The notes: a model not told the origin generated them from the letters alone. 64,000 nt of DNA from Meghimatium bilineatum (GCA_034231615.1 CM067317.1:270501-334500), one strand, 5' to 3'. Numbered from the stretch's first letter, positions 43,686 through 54,945 are shown. Numbers and translations are program-made.

Positions 43686-45858
43686 TAGGAGTGTACCGGA
43701 TTTCGGCTAAGGCTCCGGTAAATCCGGAAATTATTACAAGGCCGGATTTGTGTTGCCTAGTCATGTGAATTTTCTGTACATGTTTCATGAGGCTAAGCTG
43801 AATCTTAGGCAATAGCAAAGTAGCACTTTCTGGTTTACTATTTCTCGCTGATGTAAATAAGAATTTTAAGAAACAAAAATTCATTTTGAATTTTAATGGT
43901 GCATTACTTCATGAGTTTGTGGGACTTGAATATTTCGAATTTTCGTAAATTTCTGTGGTCTTGCCGATAAAATAAAATGGCATCCAAATCAAAGTTATAC
44001 AGCACTGTTTGGGATTACTTCAAGGTTAAAGCCGATAATTCAGCGGAGGTAATATATAAGTTGTGTGACAAACAGTTATCGCGTGTGATCGTCCCAAAGA
44101 CTTCTCAACATCATCAATGTAGACCCATTTGTGATCAATGCACAGAAAAAGCTATGACAAAATGATGGAAAAGAAAGCATCACCAGTGGCCAGTGTATTG
44201 GTGTGGCGACCACATCTATGATGAATCCATGTTTGCACAAAGCAAGCAGCAGTACCCAGCAGTCAATTGTGCAGGCATGGGATGTGACCAAACTTTGGGG
44301 CATCAACTGCAGCTGTGTGTGCCTGATGGTCTTTTGAGTCTAAAGTATGTTGCTGACATCATCAGTACTGGAAGAAAATTGGTAAATTTTAAACACTCTT
44401 CGCCAGCAACTAATCGTTTGCATGAACTTCAAAATGAGTTAAACTTATAACAGCATGAGCTTATCCAGGACGTGACAACACGATGGAACTCAACATTCTA
44501 TATGCTACGACGTCTGTTAGAACAACGGAGCAGCATCAGTCTGTACTGTGTTGAAATTGATTCAGTACTGGACTAACGGCACAGCAGTGGACAGTCACGG
44601 AGAATGTGGTAGCTACTTTGGCTACCATCTGAAGAACACACACGTGAAATAAGTGCATCTCAGGCATCAATATCAGTTGTGATCCCATTAGTGAAAACAC
44701 TCATGACTTTCTCCAGAAAGAAGGTAGTGATGCTGGAATCAAAACTATGAAAGCAGCTCTGCTTGAAGCTGTTAGCAGCAGATTTGCGGACATTGAATAT
44801 AACGGTATTTACACCTGTGCCACACTACTGGATCGTCGATTCAAGCTGTGCTTCTTCTCCGAACTTGGCAGAAGTGATGCATGAGTCCATCTGATGTTAG
44901 CAGCTAACTCCATTATTGATTCAGCAAACACAGTCAGTGCACAGGATCCATCAGCTACTAGTAGTAGTACTAGTGTTTTGACTTCTGTGAGCACTGCCAC
45001 ACAGTACGAGTCCAGCCTATAGAGCTGTTTTGAAACAATTGTCGAGGAAAATCCCACCGCAGATCGTTCTGCAAGTGCCGAAGGCAACAGCATTAACACT
45101 GAGATGACACAGTACCTGTCAGAGACACTTCAAACTCGACAGTCAGATCCAGTTTCATAGTGGCATGCCAATAAGTAAAGATTTTCAAGTATGACTAGAC
45201 TGGCGCAGGCATTTCTTGCACCACCACCTACAAGTGTGCCTTTGGAAAGGCTGTTCAGTACTGCAGGAGAAATTATCACTGACCACTGTAGTAGCATTGT
45301 ACCACAAAATGCGGAAACATTGATTTTCCTGAAATACAACTCGTCCCTTCTTGACTAAGAGTTCAACTTCACATCCATAATGAAGGCTGACTGACTAAAA
45401 TAGTCAAATTACTGAATGAATGTATTTCAATAAATTCAATCTGTTCAATGTACTGTTGTTGTGAATTGTAACTCAGCTGCCAATTAGCCAACTGAAAAAA
45501 ATGTTAAAACTAAAAACTGAAAACTAAAAATTAAAATTACTAAATTAGCATTATGTGCTTGTGTATTATGTTTCATCTTGAACTTATGGAACTTAATATT
45601 ACTTATTCTACTGTAAATATAATTATTTTACATTTAAATGATTTAATATGAGTATATGGCATCATTGTCATGTCTATAGTAATGAACTGCAGTAATAAAC
45701 AGTTGAGTGACTCCACTCACCTAAGTCAAGTGATGTAGTACGTTTTTTAATTATAATTTTTTTATTTGTAGCTCCGGCTCCTGCCGGATTTCACTTCATA
45801 AATCCAGCCAAATCTGGATCCGGCCGGATCTCAAAAATTTGAATCCGGTACAGCCCTA
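43686..45858 (+). mobile_element. hAT DNA transposon, 2173 bp, with TIRs and 8-bp TSD
   Basis: The left end taggagtgtaccggattt and the right end (reverse strand) tagggctgtaccggattc pair as terminal inverted repeats, with several ccggat motifs just inside both ends. TSD ctaataat on both sides. It carries a broken BED-finger/hATC transposase. It sits inside the tandem satellite of intron 5. Confidence 0.92.
43977..45358 (+). pseudogene. hAT transposase (ZBED-like), inactivated
   Basis: The 5' frame has KLYSTVWDYFKVKADNSAEV, the start of a BED-type zinc finger. The middle reads LIQDVTTRWNSTFYMLRRLL, the hAT RW motif. The 3' frame reads FLAPPPTSVPLERLFSTAGE and ETLIFLKYNSSLLD, the hATC dimerisation region. 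At least five frameshifts or stops, for example at 44162-44164, 44447-44449 and 45020, separate these parts. In active hAT elements this enzyme cuts and pastes the element in the nucleus; this copy cannot. Confidence 0.88.
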
Positions 45859-45866
45859 CTAATAAT
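45859..45866. repeat. hAT target-site duplication, right
   Basis: ctaataat, perfect match to the left copy. Confidence 0.9.
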
Positions 45867-46205
45867 ATTCAGTAAACAATCACATTGTTTCTCTATATGC
45901 ACATTTTTAATCAGTCAATAATCACATTGTTAGTCAGTCAACAATCACATTATTAATCAGTCAATAATCACATTTTAGCTACACTATATAATCATGTTAG
46001 TAACACTCTATAATCACATTGTTAGTGACAGGCAATAATCACATTGTTAGTGACACTCAATAATCACTGTAATAAGTCACTCTATAATCACATTGTTAGT
46101 CAAGTCAATAATCACATTGTTAATCAAATCACATTGTTAGTCACAGTCACTAATCACACAGTTAGCACTGTCAATAATCACATTGTTAGTCAGTCTATAA
46201 TAACA
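45867..46205. repeat. Satellite with caataatcacattgttagtc units, part 2
   Basis: Same family as 43330-43677, continuing on the far side of the hAT element, and again at 46915-47035 beyond LINE-H. Confidence 0.75.
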
Positions 46206-46209
46206 AAAA

Positions 46210-46905
46210 ACGTTATCACAAAATGCCAATGTTGATGATGAAGTGTATACTAGCATCGCCAAGGCAAGCAGCACTTGCAGTAGATTGTAAGAAAATGTGT
46301 GGCATATAAATGGCATTAACCTACATACTAAGCTGAAAGTTTACAGAACAGTGGTACTTTCAGTGCTGTTATATGTTAGTGAAACATGGACTGTGTATAT
46401 ACGTCATGTGTGGAAACTCGATCACTTTCACACAACTTGTCTCAGAAAAATTATGAACATTAGATGGCAAGACAAGAATCCAGATACCACTGTCTATCGC
46501 CTGTCAAAGAAAATTCTCTATGGTGAGTTGGAGAAGGAGGATCTCAAGGTGGCCAAAAGAAGCACTACAAGATGCATTAAAGACCTCACTGAAAGCCTTC
46601 GAAATAGACCAAGATATATGGGAAGAACGTATACAAAATATAGTTACATTGCGATCTACAATCAAAAAAGGTGCAGCAATGTTTGAAAAAAGATGTGCAG
46701 CAGTTCAACAGTGGAGAGTTGTTAGAAACTCACAGTTAAACAAAACATCATCTACAGTGATCATTACATGCCCAATTGTCCACGCACATTTGCGGCCAAA
46801 TAGGGATTATTGGCCGGACTCATAAGCAAGGACATAATGCTAACTAAATTTTCAAAAGTGGATGTAACAAATGATCATCATCACTTGTGAACGAACAACA
46901 TAATC
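46210..46905 (+). mobile_element. LINE-H 3' half
   Basis: Reads INLHTKLKVYRTVVLSVLLY, ETWTVYIRHVWKLDHFHTTC and LRKIMNIRWQDKNPDTTVY, then ALKAFEIDQDIWEERIQN and ACPIVHAHLRP-like sequence in shifted frames, ending in atgatcatcatcact. A C-terminus of APE LINEs found as minus copy at 55.1-55.66 kb. It splits the satellite. Confidence 0.65.
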
Positions 46906-46914
46906 TTACACTGT

Positions 46915-47035
46915 AACTCAGACTATAATCACATTGTTAGTCACAACATATAATCACAATGTTTGTCAGTCTATAATCACAATATATAAACACACTGTTA
47001 GTTACAGACTATAAACATGTTGTAATAGTGGTATT
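46915..47035. repeat. Satellite, part 3, next to exon 5
   Basis: ctataatcacattgttagtc units up to about 45 bases from the exon 5 donor. Confidence 0.65.
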
Positions 47036-47077
47036 CTATGACTGACTAGCTGACTAAGTCACTACTTGTGTACTTAC

Positions 47078-47136
47078 AGTCAATGAGAACTACATTCAAC
47101 CCTCTCCCAACATTGCCCACTTCAGCACTCATGTAC
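47078..47136 (-). CDS. Exon 5: GRGLN core of GG domain 1
   Basis: 59 nt, acceptor cttctacag, donor gtaagt, phase 2 to 1. It encodes YMSAEVGNVGRGLNVVLID, the VGRGxN signature of the FAM3/ILEI fold. With exon 6 (51 nt) it totals 110 nt, exactly the length of exon 11 in domain 2. Confidence 0.88.
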
Positions 47137-47640
47137 CTGTAGAAGTCACACAAGCACAAAGATAACATCTAAAAAATCAGGATAATAACAAATGGTATAT
47201 CTATATTCAATTGTAAAGATGTCATCTGTCAAGGTTGTAGCTGTACAGCATTGGATGTAACAACACAGTCCTCCACTGATTTCTGGATGAGTAGATCAAA
47301 ATCATGACCATGATTTTATCAGGTCTTCATAGACTTTCTTTGATCATCTCTTCTCCTTCTATCCTCATATGTTCCCTAATGAAACATTATTGACAGCAAA
47401 TAATTTGAATGGTCATTAAAATTGTCCTTATCAGGATCAATAAGGATCCAAAACTTGCTATAAGGATCTCGATGAACTATAATTACTGGAACCGTCTTTA
47501 TTGGAGCCGTGTTTGCAGGATATACACAAAGCAAGAGAGGATAGGAAACAAAGTTGGAACTACATATACACATATACAAAACGTGTTATATTGGCACTGT
47601 TTTCACAGGATTTAGTTTTGTATAGATGGTGCCAGTATGG
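47137..47640. other. Intron sequence, no clear feature
   Basis: One short stretch (aggatcaataaggatccaaa; 47433-47468) contains repeated aaggatc. No gene or array recognised. Confidence 0.3.
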
Positions 47641-47999
47641 AACTGTAATACTGACTCAAGATTAGAATTTGGATTGCCGAGGTACATCGGGAACAAAGAA
47701 ACAATACAGGTTAGAGGGGAAAGAAAAACCTAGATTAAGGAAAATTAGAGTAGGTTAGGAGTAAAATTAGACAGAAAAATAATAAAATTGGAATTGTATA
47801 ACAATGAAATTGCGAATTTTATGTTTTGCCCATGTACTGAAATTGTATTGGTTGCTGCATAACTGAATTTCTTTTCAGAGAATATACAATGAAAAATGGA
47901 AATGGAACTTCAGAAAGGGATACAAACTAAAGAGAAATCAATGAAGAAGTACAAAAAGGTCTATGTTATATCACATCAACCTATCCATACTATTTGGGT

Positions 48000-48570
48000 T
48001 TACATATATATTTCAGAGATCACAAGAATTACATTGGGTCCCCCCAGACCTAGAGAAGAAAATAACAGAAGTTGAACAGGAAGAGGAAGAAATAGACACA
48101 TAAAATGTACAGACCAGTAGCATGAATAAACCAGAACAGTAATTTGATAAACATGTTATTGCTAGTAAAAACGAACTAGAAATGATTGCTGTAACGATGC
48201 AGATGTTCAATAGCAAACAAACAAGCAGGGATAGTTCACGTGTTCGAACCTGCAAAGAAATAGAAAGTACAGATGAGAATAAAGAATCAAAGTCCAGAAA
48301 TGAACGACCTAGAGCATTACCAGAGAAAAACTTTAAATATAGGGAACCTAATAGACATAGTAGGCCAAATAGAAATAACCCAAATATTGGAGGATATCCG
48401 ACAAAATAATCACATTGATAAATAAATAAATATTTTCTACAGTAATCTACCTACCTTATTTGTATTAAGCCAAAAAGATATAGAAATTATGCTATGCCCA
48501 GATGGGTAGATTAAATTGTTATAATTGCAATAAAAGGGGACATATCTCCCAATGTTTTACAAGAAAGTAT
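48000..48570 (+). mobile_element. Possible LTR-retrotransposon gag relic with zinc knuckle
   Basis: A frame at 48182-48409 is rich in R, N, E and S (SSRVRTCKEIESTDENKES; NRHSRPNRNN) and is followed at about 48496-48560 by QMGRLNCYNCNKRGHISQCF, a zinc knuckle (CX2CX4HX3C, one residue short of the usual). No LTRs, protease or RT seen nearby. Weak. Confidence 0.35.
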
Positions 48571-48745
48571 AAGTGAGTTTACAAGTATTAATATGTAACA
48601 AGAAGTTTTCATTAAGTTTACAACAAGTATTGTGTTACAAGAAAGTATCAGTAAGTTTACAACAAGTATTGTGTTACAAGAAAGTATCAGTGAGTTTACA
48701 ACAAGTTTTGATGTGTTGCGAGAATGTATCATTGAGTATACAAGA
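48554..48745. repeat. About 45-bp minisatellite beside exon 4
   Basis: acaagaaagtatcagtgagt followed by ttacaacaagtattgtgtt, four to five units. It ends about 65 bases from the exon 4 donor. Confidence 0.8.
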
Positions 48746-48810
48746 ATCAACATGACAGAAAGCAATCATCTTAATATAAAATATAAAATAAGGATATCTA
48801 TAATACTAAC

Positions 48811-48919
48811 ACATGTCCTTGAAAGCAGATGAGAGGTGCATAGCCTGTTTGTGGTGTCTTCTCCCCAGTACGGATATAGAAGGAGAATTGATTGGCTGGG
48901 CATGTCACATCACAAGGGC
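48811..48919 (-). CDS. Exon 4: start of GG domain 1 (first cysteines)
   Basis: 109 nt, acceptor tgaaatgcag, donor gttagt, phase 1 to 2. It encodes PCDVTCPANQFSFYI and then APLICFQGH. The CxxxCP and ICF motifs correspond to the first three conserved cysteines of FAM3-type domains. The + strand reading of this stretch is a chance ORF. Confidence 0.85.
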
Positions 48920-49139
48920 CTGCATTTCATACAAACAAATAAAGGCAAATAATTGTTATTTATTTCTGCATGTGATGAAAGTGTCATGTGTGTGGACACA
49001 TGGATTACAAAATCCATCATGGATACTTACAAATCTGTCTCATCCACGTATTACAGTGCAAGAAACAGATCATTAATCCATTGAGCATGTAGAGATTAGA
49101 ACCCAGCGGAGAGTCCCCACATGTTCTCCAATTTCTTGC

Positions 49140-50105
49140 ACATATCAAAACAACTGCATAACCAACAGGAAATATTCTCCCCAATGACTCCCAAAAAGTA
49201 GAAATTCTATCTGGCTTCGATGCACCAAATTATAATCCAAAAAACATCTCCATCATCAAAGAAGAAGTCCCTGGGATCATCATCAGAGAACACCTGATAT
49301 CACCTCAACTAAAGTCTCTGGCATGGGAAATGATTGCACACAAATATGACACAGACATGCTCAAAGTTCAGAGCAGAAGCTGAGGCACTCCTGCAGGCAC
49401 TGAGAGCTCTCATTTCCACTGATCATCCAACACCATCCAATGTAGTAATATTGATGGACTGCAGATCCCTATTGGAAACATTACAAAGCAACAAAAATGA
49501 AAACACTATACACATAATTAGAATAGAACTGAAAATATGAAAAAAAAAGCTCAAACATCACTCTTCAATGGCTATCCGCCCATTATGGTATCACTGGAAA
49601 TGAGAGAACTGATGCTCTCTCAAAAGGCAAAAGCAGGAAGTAAAATGGAACAATTCAGCTATCCTCTGCCATACAGTGAGGCCAAAACACTAATCCTTTA
49701 TACATCACAGTGGAAGAAAGATATGTGACTTTATAGGTAACTCGAAACCAGACCCCATAGACCAACTTTATAGGAAACAACAGACCATCATCTATAGACT
49801 TGGAACTGGTTACTGCAGGCTACAGAGTCACTTGTACCGGATCAGGGTGACCCACACAAATGAATGTCCATGCGGAACAGGCATACAAACCCTTGAACAC
49901 ATACTCCAAGACTGTCCTGAATACAAAGAACTGCGAGGCAAGATATGGCCACAATGAACTGAACTGAGGCAAAAACTTTGGGGCAGTCGCTCTGACATGG
50001 AGAAGACTGTGAGCTTTGTCCTGGCGACTGGCCTGAAGATCCAGCAAGATCAAAAGATTCCTGAATGCATAAGGAGAAGAAGAACAAGCACAGAGAGAAA
50101 TTGTA
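49140..50105 (+). mobile_element. LINE-G 3' part (RNase H and CPCG/HILxDC tail)
   Basis: Frames give NYNPKNISIIKEEVPGI, FRAEAEALLQALRALI (RNase H E motif), VVILMDCRSLLETLQSNKNE (D motif), then HLYRIRVTHTNECPCGTGIQ and TLEHILQDCPEYKELRGK. The cysteine/histidine tail is typical of RNase H LINEs. At least four frameshifts. The tail has ggagaagaagaac. Confidence 0.72.
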
Positions 50106-50288
50106 AACTTTATTATTAAAAAATCACAAATTGAAAGAAAGATGTAAAGTTAGATGTAAAGTCTGTGATACATATTTATGTGTCAACAATAAGAGAAACT
50201 GCCTATCAGAGTATCACAGAGACTAACAACTTGAAAACATTATGTATACTGAACTCCTAATTTATTTTCTTAATTAGAGATGAAATAA

Positions 50289-50300
50289 AAATAGAAGCAC
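50289..50300. repeat. LINE-A target-site duplication, left
   Basis: aaatagaagcac, identical to 52097-52108. Confidence 0.75.
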
Positions 50301-52096
50301 CACCCGTGTAATATGCTATCCATAAACTAAGAAATAACAAAGCCGCTGGCGTTGACGAAATAACAAGTGAGATGCTTAAAGCTTCTGATGATAACACATT
50401 ACAAAACTTGCTGTCTTTTATGAATGATGTCTGGTGCAATGAAAATCCACCTCAACAATGGAAAGACGGTATCATCGTCAAACTCCCTAAGAAAGGCGAC
50501 CCCTCAGACTGCAGCAACTGGCGGGGTATCACCCTATTATCAGTCATAGGCAAGGTCTTCCTAAGCATCATATTGGAAAGATTAAAGAATGCTGTTGATA
50601 AACTACTCAGAGAAGAACAAGCAGGCTTTAGATCAGCTCGCTCCTGCACAGACAACATATTTTCTCTTCGCATCATCATTGAAGAATCACTCGAATTTCA
50701 ATCCCCGCTCATAATCAACTTTGTTGACTTTGAAAAAGCATTTGATAATCTTCATCGGCCTACGTTATGGAATATTCTACAGCAATATGGTTTTCCTACT
50801 AAAATAATCAATGTTATAAAGGCATTCTACACCAACTCACATTGCTGTGTTCAAACAAACACTGAGAAGTCAGAATGGTTCCAAGTTGTTACGGGCGTTA
50901 AACAGGGATGCATCATGTCCCCATTACTTTTCTGCGTCGCTATTGATTGGGTCATGAGAAAGAGCACTGAAAATGAGCTGACAGGAATCAAATGGATTAA
51001 TAATACCGTTCTCGAAGATCTTGACTACGCAGATGACCTGGCCCTTTTGAGCGCAAACCACACAGATGCTCAATCTAAGCTTGACAATCTCCAACACTAC
51101 TCAAATCAGATAGGGTTGAAAATCAACACATCAAAAACTCATATACTAGATTTTACGAGATCCAACGACAACATAGAAATTCAAAATGTTCCATTATTAA
51201 AAGTCAACAATTTTACATATTTAGGCACCAATCTAGCATTGGATGGAGACTCATCAAGAGAAATTTTACACCGTATTGCCCTTGCAGCGGGTGCTTTCAA
51301 TAAACTACGCAACATATGGATGTCAAACACACTAAGAAACACCACAAAACTCAAGTTATTTAACTCCAACATCATCCCTATTCTATCATATGGGTGCGAA
51401 AGTTGGAAAGCCACAAAAGCCACAGATAAAAGACTCGACTCCTTTGAAAACAAATGCCTACGTACCATTCTGAACGTTAAGTGGAGTGACTTTAAATCTA
51501 ACACTACTATAAGAGAGGAAAGCAAACAAACCTATATATCTTCCTTCATTAAACAAAGGCGTTGGACTTACATCGGCCATGTTCTCAGAATGAACAGCCT
51601 AAGAATTCCCCAGCAATCACTATATTGGGTGCCACCTGGAGTAAGAAGAAGAGGGAGACCTAGAGAAACTCTACGAAGAACCATTAATGGAGAAGGAATG
51701 TCAATGAACCTAAACAACACGCAACAATTGAAAGACCTGGCAACACACAGACAGAAATGGAAGGCTATGGTTTCTGCCCTATGCGCCGCCTATGGCCCTG
51801 GAGGAACATAACAACCGCCCGTGTGTTGCCGGGGTCCGAGAGGGGAGCAAAGAATAGCAACACTGTTTACCTTCCATGCATGTGGTAAGAGGTGACTAAG
51901 GAGGTTATGGGATGGAGTTGGCTGTCCCATCCCATATAGGGTCAGTGACCAAAAGCCATGTTGAAGTCGGATGTGTCAGGCCAAAAGGTGCAGATATCGC
52001 AGCAATGCTGTAAACCATGACACAACGCATTCCATTCTCCAGACTACATCCTGCTAATATGCAGGAGTTTGAGAAAGAACGCAGAAGAAGAAGAAG
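50301..52096 (+). mobile_element. LINE-A, 5'-truncated, young copy with TSD
   Basis: About 1.8 kb: an open RT-to-end frame, a 285-bp 3' UTR and an agaagaagaagaa tail, bounded by perfect 12-bp duplications. Truncation removes the endonuclease and the start of the ORF. The only long uninterrupted transposon ORF in the window. Confidence 0.85.
50313..51811 (+). CDS. LINE-A reverse transcriptase, partial ORF, open
   Basis: The frame is open from after a stop at 50310 to TAA at 51809-51811 (479 codons from the ATG at 50372). It starts within the RT: AIHKLRNNKAAGVDEITSEM, FVDFEKAFDNLHRPTLWNIL (catalytic D), GVKQGCIMSPLLFCVAIDWV, LEDLDYADDLALLSANH (YADD), FTYLGTNLALDGDSSREI, then the C-terminal YGCESWKATKAT, RRWTYIGHVLRMN, RRRGRPRETLRRTI and WKAMVSALCAAYGPGG. 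The catalytic residues seen are intact, but the N-terminal endonuclease is missing. Known role of the family: copies its RNA into DNA at a nicked site. The clade (RTE- or CR1-like) cannot be fixed by eye. The ATG is internal, not a real start. Confidence 0.85.
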
Positions 52097-52108
52097 AAAT
52101 AGAAGCAC

Positions 52109-52741
52109 AATAAACCTAACTGTAAAATTAATAGGAATATACTGACTAGTGTTCTAATTTATCCTTAAATAATATATTAGGTAAGGCAACTACTGTTTTC
52201 AAAATGAAATGATAAGGAACTAAAATATCCATTTTAAAATAATTTATCTTAAAATATCCCAGCATACATAGAATTCTTTATATGTGTGCTGTACATTTCT
52301 TGCTCTACTGGTGAAATTTTCTGTTATGTTTTGCATAAATTTACTAGATGCAATAAAAACTAATTTCTATATGATTTTCATTTTATTTGAATTTTATTTT
52401 GTTTTTGCTCTGTCATTGTGCCATTTATATAATTGAAGTAAAATTGTGTATTAACAATTACAAATTTAATTTTAAACTATGAACTAACCGTTTATTGTAA
52501 GATCACATTTGTGATAAGGATACATAGAGCATTGTACTCTGAACAAATATATGTATGACATATTCCTGTACCATTTAATGTGAATTTTGAACAATTTTTT
52601 TTTACTAAAATGATGCTAGAATTATTTTTAAAATGGCCAAAAAGTCATGTCTGTTAACAGTTAACATGAGGTATATTTTAACATTTAACACAAATGAGAA
52701 AGCTGTGGCAAAGGAGTAATAACAACACTAAAATAACTCTT
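52109..52741. other. AT-rich intron sequence, no feature seen
   Basis: Long a/t runs; no array, TIR or reading frame recognised. Confidence 0.4.
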
Positions 52742-52745
52742 TTAA

Positions 52746-53485
52746 CCTTTGGCATGCTGTGTTTACAATTACGTAATTTCTCTCCTGTCGCTGACTCCGT
52801 GGAATTTGTTTTTGGAAATGTTACACAATTGTTGGAGGCTGTTTTGAAAGCGTGATAACTTTTTTTGTTATTACAGATATTTATCAAATATTTGCACATA
52901 TAAATAATTAATTTCTGCATATATTGGTGTAAGTTTTATTTGTGTGTGTGGGATACGAGACGTGTGAGAAAGTGATAAAGGCAGATTTAGACCTATCTAG
53001 ATCTAGGCCTACCATATTTTTGATCAATCAAAAGCTGTGACATCTGTTGAATATTATATATTTTATATAATGGAAACCTCATGATATATTTTAAATAATG
53101 TATTTGAAGAACTTATATCTCGAGTTTTTCACTTTCCAATCCAAATAAATAATGATTTCACTGAATATATGATGAACGAAAAGTAAATAAAACTTGATTC
53201 ACTGTCATGTCGCTTCGCCATACTGCTGATGCCTACAGATTGTTCGGATTTCTGTTTCATAATCACACAACATCTTCTATCACCATTTTACAATAGAAAC
53301 AGGAAGTTCAATGAATTATCTACTTTATGTTGCCAAAATATTCTATTAAAAAATTACCAATCTGGATTTTTTCGTTTGGTTTCGGGTTTATCGCACTGGG
53401 CTGCAGATTTCACCATCCGCAATCAAGATATGACACAATTTGGGTGAAATATATCGCCCGAAATGTAAACACAGTGTGCTAAAGG
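52746..53485. mobile_element. piggyBac-type non-autonomous element (740 bp) with TTAA target
   Basis: The left end cctttggcatgctgtgttta and the right end (reversed) cctttagcacactgtgttta form 20-bp terminal inverted repeats with three mismatches. Both are flanked by ttaa (52742-52745, 53486-53489), the piggyBac target. No transposase: the 72-codon frame inside shows no catalytic motif. Confidence 0.75.
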
Positions 53486-53489
53486 TTAA

Positions 53490-53890
53490 TATCATATGTT
53501 TTCCCAGTGGGAACATATGGATGTTAGACTTGGACTTATTAAGACAATATCCAAAAGAATAAAATCATTGAAATGAAGTGCTACAGAAAGATCCTATGAA
53601 TGGACAGAGAAAAAGAACATTGAAATTTTGAAATTACTGAAAATAAATAAAACAGTGGCTTCTAAATACCATCATAAGAAGAAAGCTACAGTATTTTGTA
53701 CACTTAAAGCGGCATGATGGTATTGAAAGGCTAATTCTGGAGGGCACAGTACCAGAGGTTGATGGACCATGACATCGAAGACTGTATGCACAAGTATCTT
53801 ACCAATGCAGGCCTGCTTGCCTGGGACAGAGAGGCATTCAGAGTATTCACGATGAAGACAACATACTGGAAAGAATATGTCACTTGATAT
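53490..53890 (+). mobile_element. LINE-D 3' fragment
   Basis: Reads EMKCYRKIL and, after stops, NAGLLAWDREAFRVF with TTYWKEYVT, matching the end of LINE-D at 22.33-22.70 kb (ggaaggaatacgtcacatga). Confidence 0.55.
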
Positions 53891-54041
53891 ACACATATAT
53901 ATTGAACATGAGGTATATTTCACAAGAGATATATTTCACAAATTAGTAATACTACACATGTGACATATTTATCCCATCTTAGACAACATTTTCCAAGTCA
54001 TGTGACTGATATTAACAGTAATGTTCTCTGTGTAAACTTAC

Positions 54042-54086
54042 GCGATATATTCCCAGAAATGTTAGTGACATCCCAGATCTGACGTC
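54042..54086 (-). CDS. Exon 3: lumenal linker with two N-glycosylation sequons
   Basis: 45 nt, acceptor tcttttcag, donor gtaagt, phase 1 to 1. It encodes GRQIWDVTNISGNIS, with N-I-S twice (N53, N57). It is very short but is needed to keep the frame from exon 2 into exon 4, and both splice sites are strong. Confidence 0.78.
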
Positions 54087-54189
54087 CTGAAAAGAAAAGA
54101 TGCCATTAGCACACACCAAGGCACACATTCTCAATGTTAATTATTAAATCATGAGAGACTGCACTATCCATCTAATCATTGGCTGACTA

Positions 54190-54540
54190 AATCCAACAAT
54201 GTGATTGTATACCAAATCATACAGATCAATATAATTCCTGGATACCCAACAATGTGATTATACATGATTGTATACTTCTTCTTCAGCGTTCATTCTCAAA
54301 CTCCCGCTGGATCTCTCTTGTAGCAGGACAATGGTCCTACTAGATTTCCAGCAGGATGTAGTCCAGAAAATGGAAAGCATTGTGTCTTCATTTTATTTGT
54401 GCTGTTGGCCCGACACATCCATCTTCGGTTGATGATTGTATACAAAAATCATAAAGATCAATATACTTCCTGGATATCCAACAATGTGATTGTATACGAT
54501 TGTATAATCATAAAGTTCAATATAAATCCTAGATACCCAA
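54190..54540. repeat. Degenerate tandem repeat above exon 3
   Basis: Copies of atacccaacaatgtgattgt followed by atac-a-atcataaagatca, about 60-65 bp apart, split by a LINE-A tail at 54276-54431. Confidence 0.6.
54276..54431 (-). mobile_element. Solo LINE-A tail with perfect 12-bp TSD
   Basis: Begins ttcttcttcagcgttcattc and ends cacatccatcttcggttg. Flanked by atgattgtatac at 54264-54275 and 54432-54443. Only 156 bp, all from the LINE-A 3' UTR, with a 40-bp internal insertion (gatctctcttgtagcaggac). Confidence 0.75.
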
Positions 54541-54589
54541 CATACAATTTGCGTCTTTTACCTAAAAGCCCTCGTAAATTTCATACATC

Positions 54590-54945
54590 AGAATTGCTGC
54601 ATTGATGGTCATGTATCTGCCAGGTCTGTATGCTCTGCGGGTGTCAGACAGTAAAGCCCGTTTTCTAGAACAATGGCCACCAGTCTCGAAATGATCCTTT
54701 CTAAAACCTTTCCGTACACATTCTGCAGTGTGATGATACGGGAGCTCTTAATGTCGGTTATGTGCTTGCCTGGTTTTTGCAAGTGGAAGGAGGTAACCGT
54801 GTAACCACTTTTCTGGTGTCTTCAAACTTCTGTTGAATTCCTGTGTAATTTTCTTAAGCAAGTTGTCTCCAATGTCTTTCAGAAGACCATAACTCAGGTT
54901 ACACATGATGTATGGTAACAAGTCGCTGGTAAGAATTAGGCAAGG
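54590..54945 (-). mobile_element. LINE-E-like RT start fragment
   Basis: The minus strand reads YGLLKDIGDNLLKKITQEFN, SLKTPEKWLHGYLLPLAKT and later RYMTINAAI-like sequence, matching LINE-E at 56.5-56.75 kb. Frameshifted. Confidence 0.6.

Noticed and set aside
47500-47660. LTR or primer-binding site before the gag-like relic
   Set aside because: tggtgccag resembles a PBS, but no matching LTR pair was found.
48813-49076. 87-codon + strand ORF
   Set aside because: Shadow of exon 4, which lies on the minus strand with splice sites and conserved cysteines.
53229-53447. 72-codon ORF inside the piggyBac-type element
   Set aside because: No DDD catalytic motif or zinc finger; the element is taken as non-autonomous.
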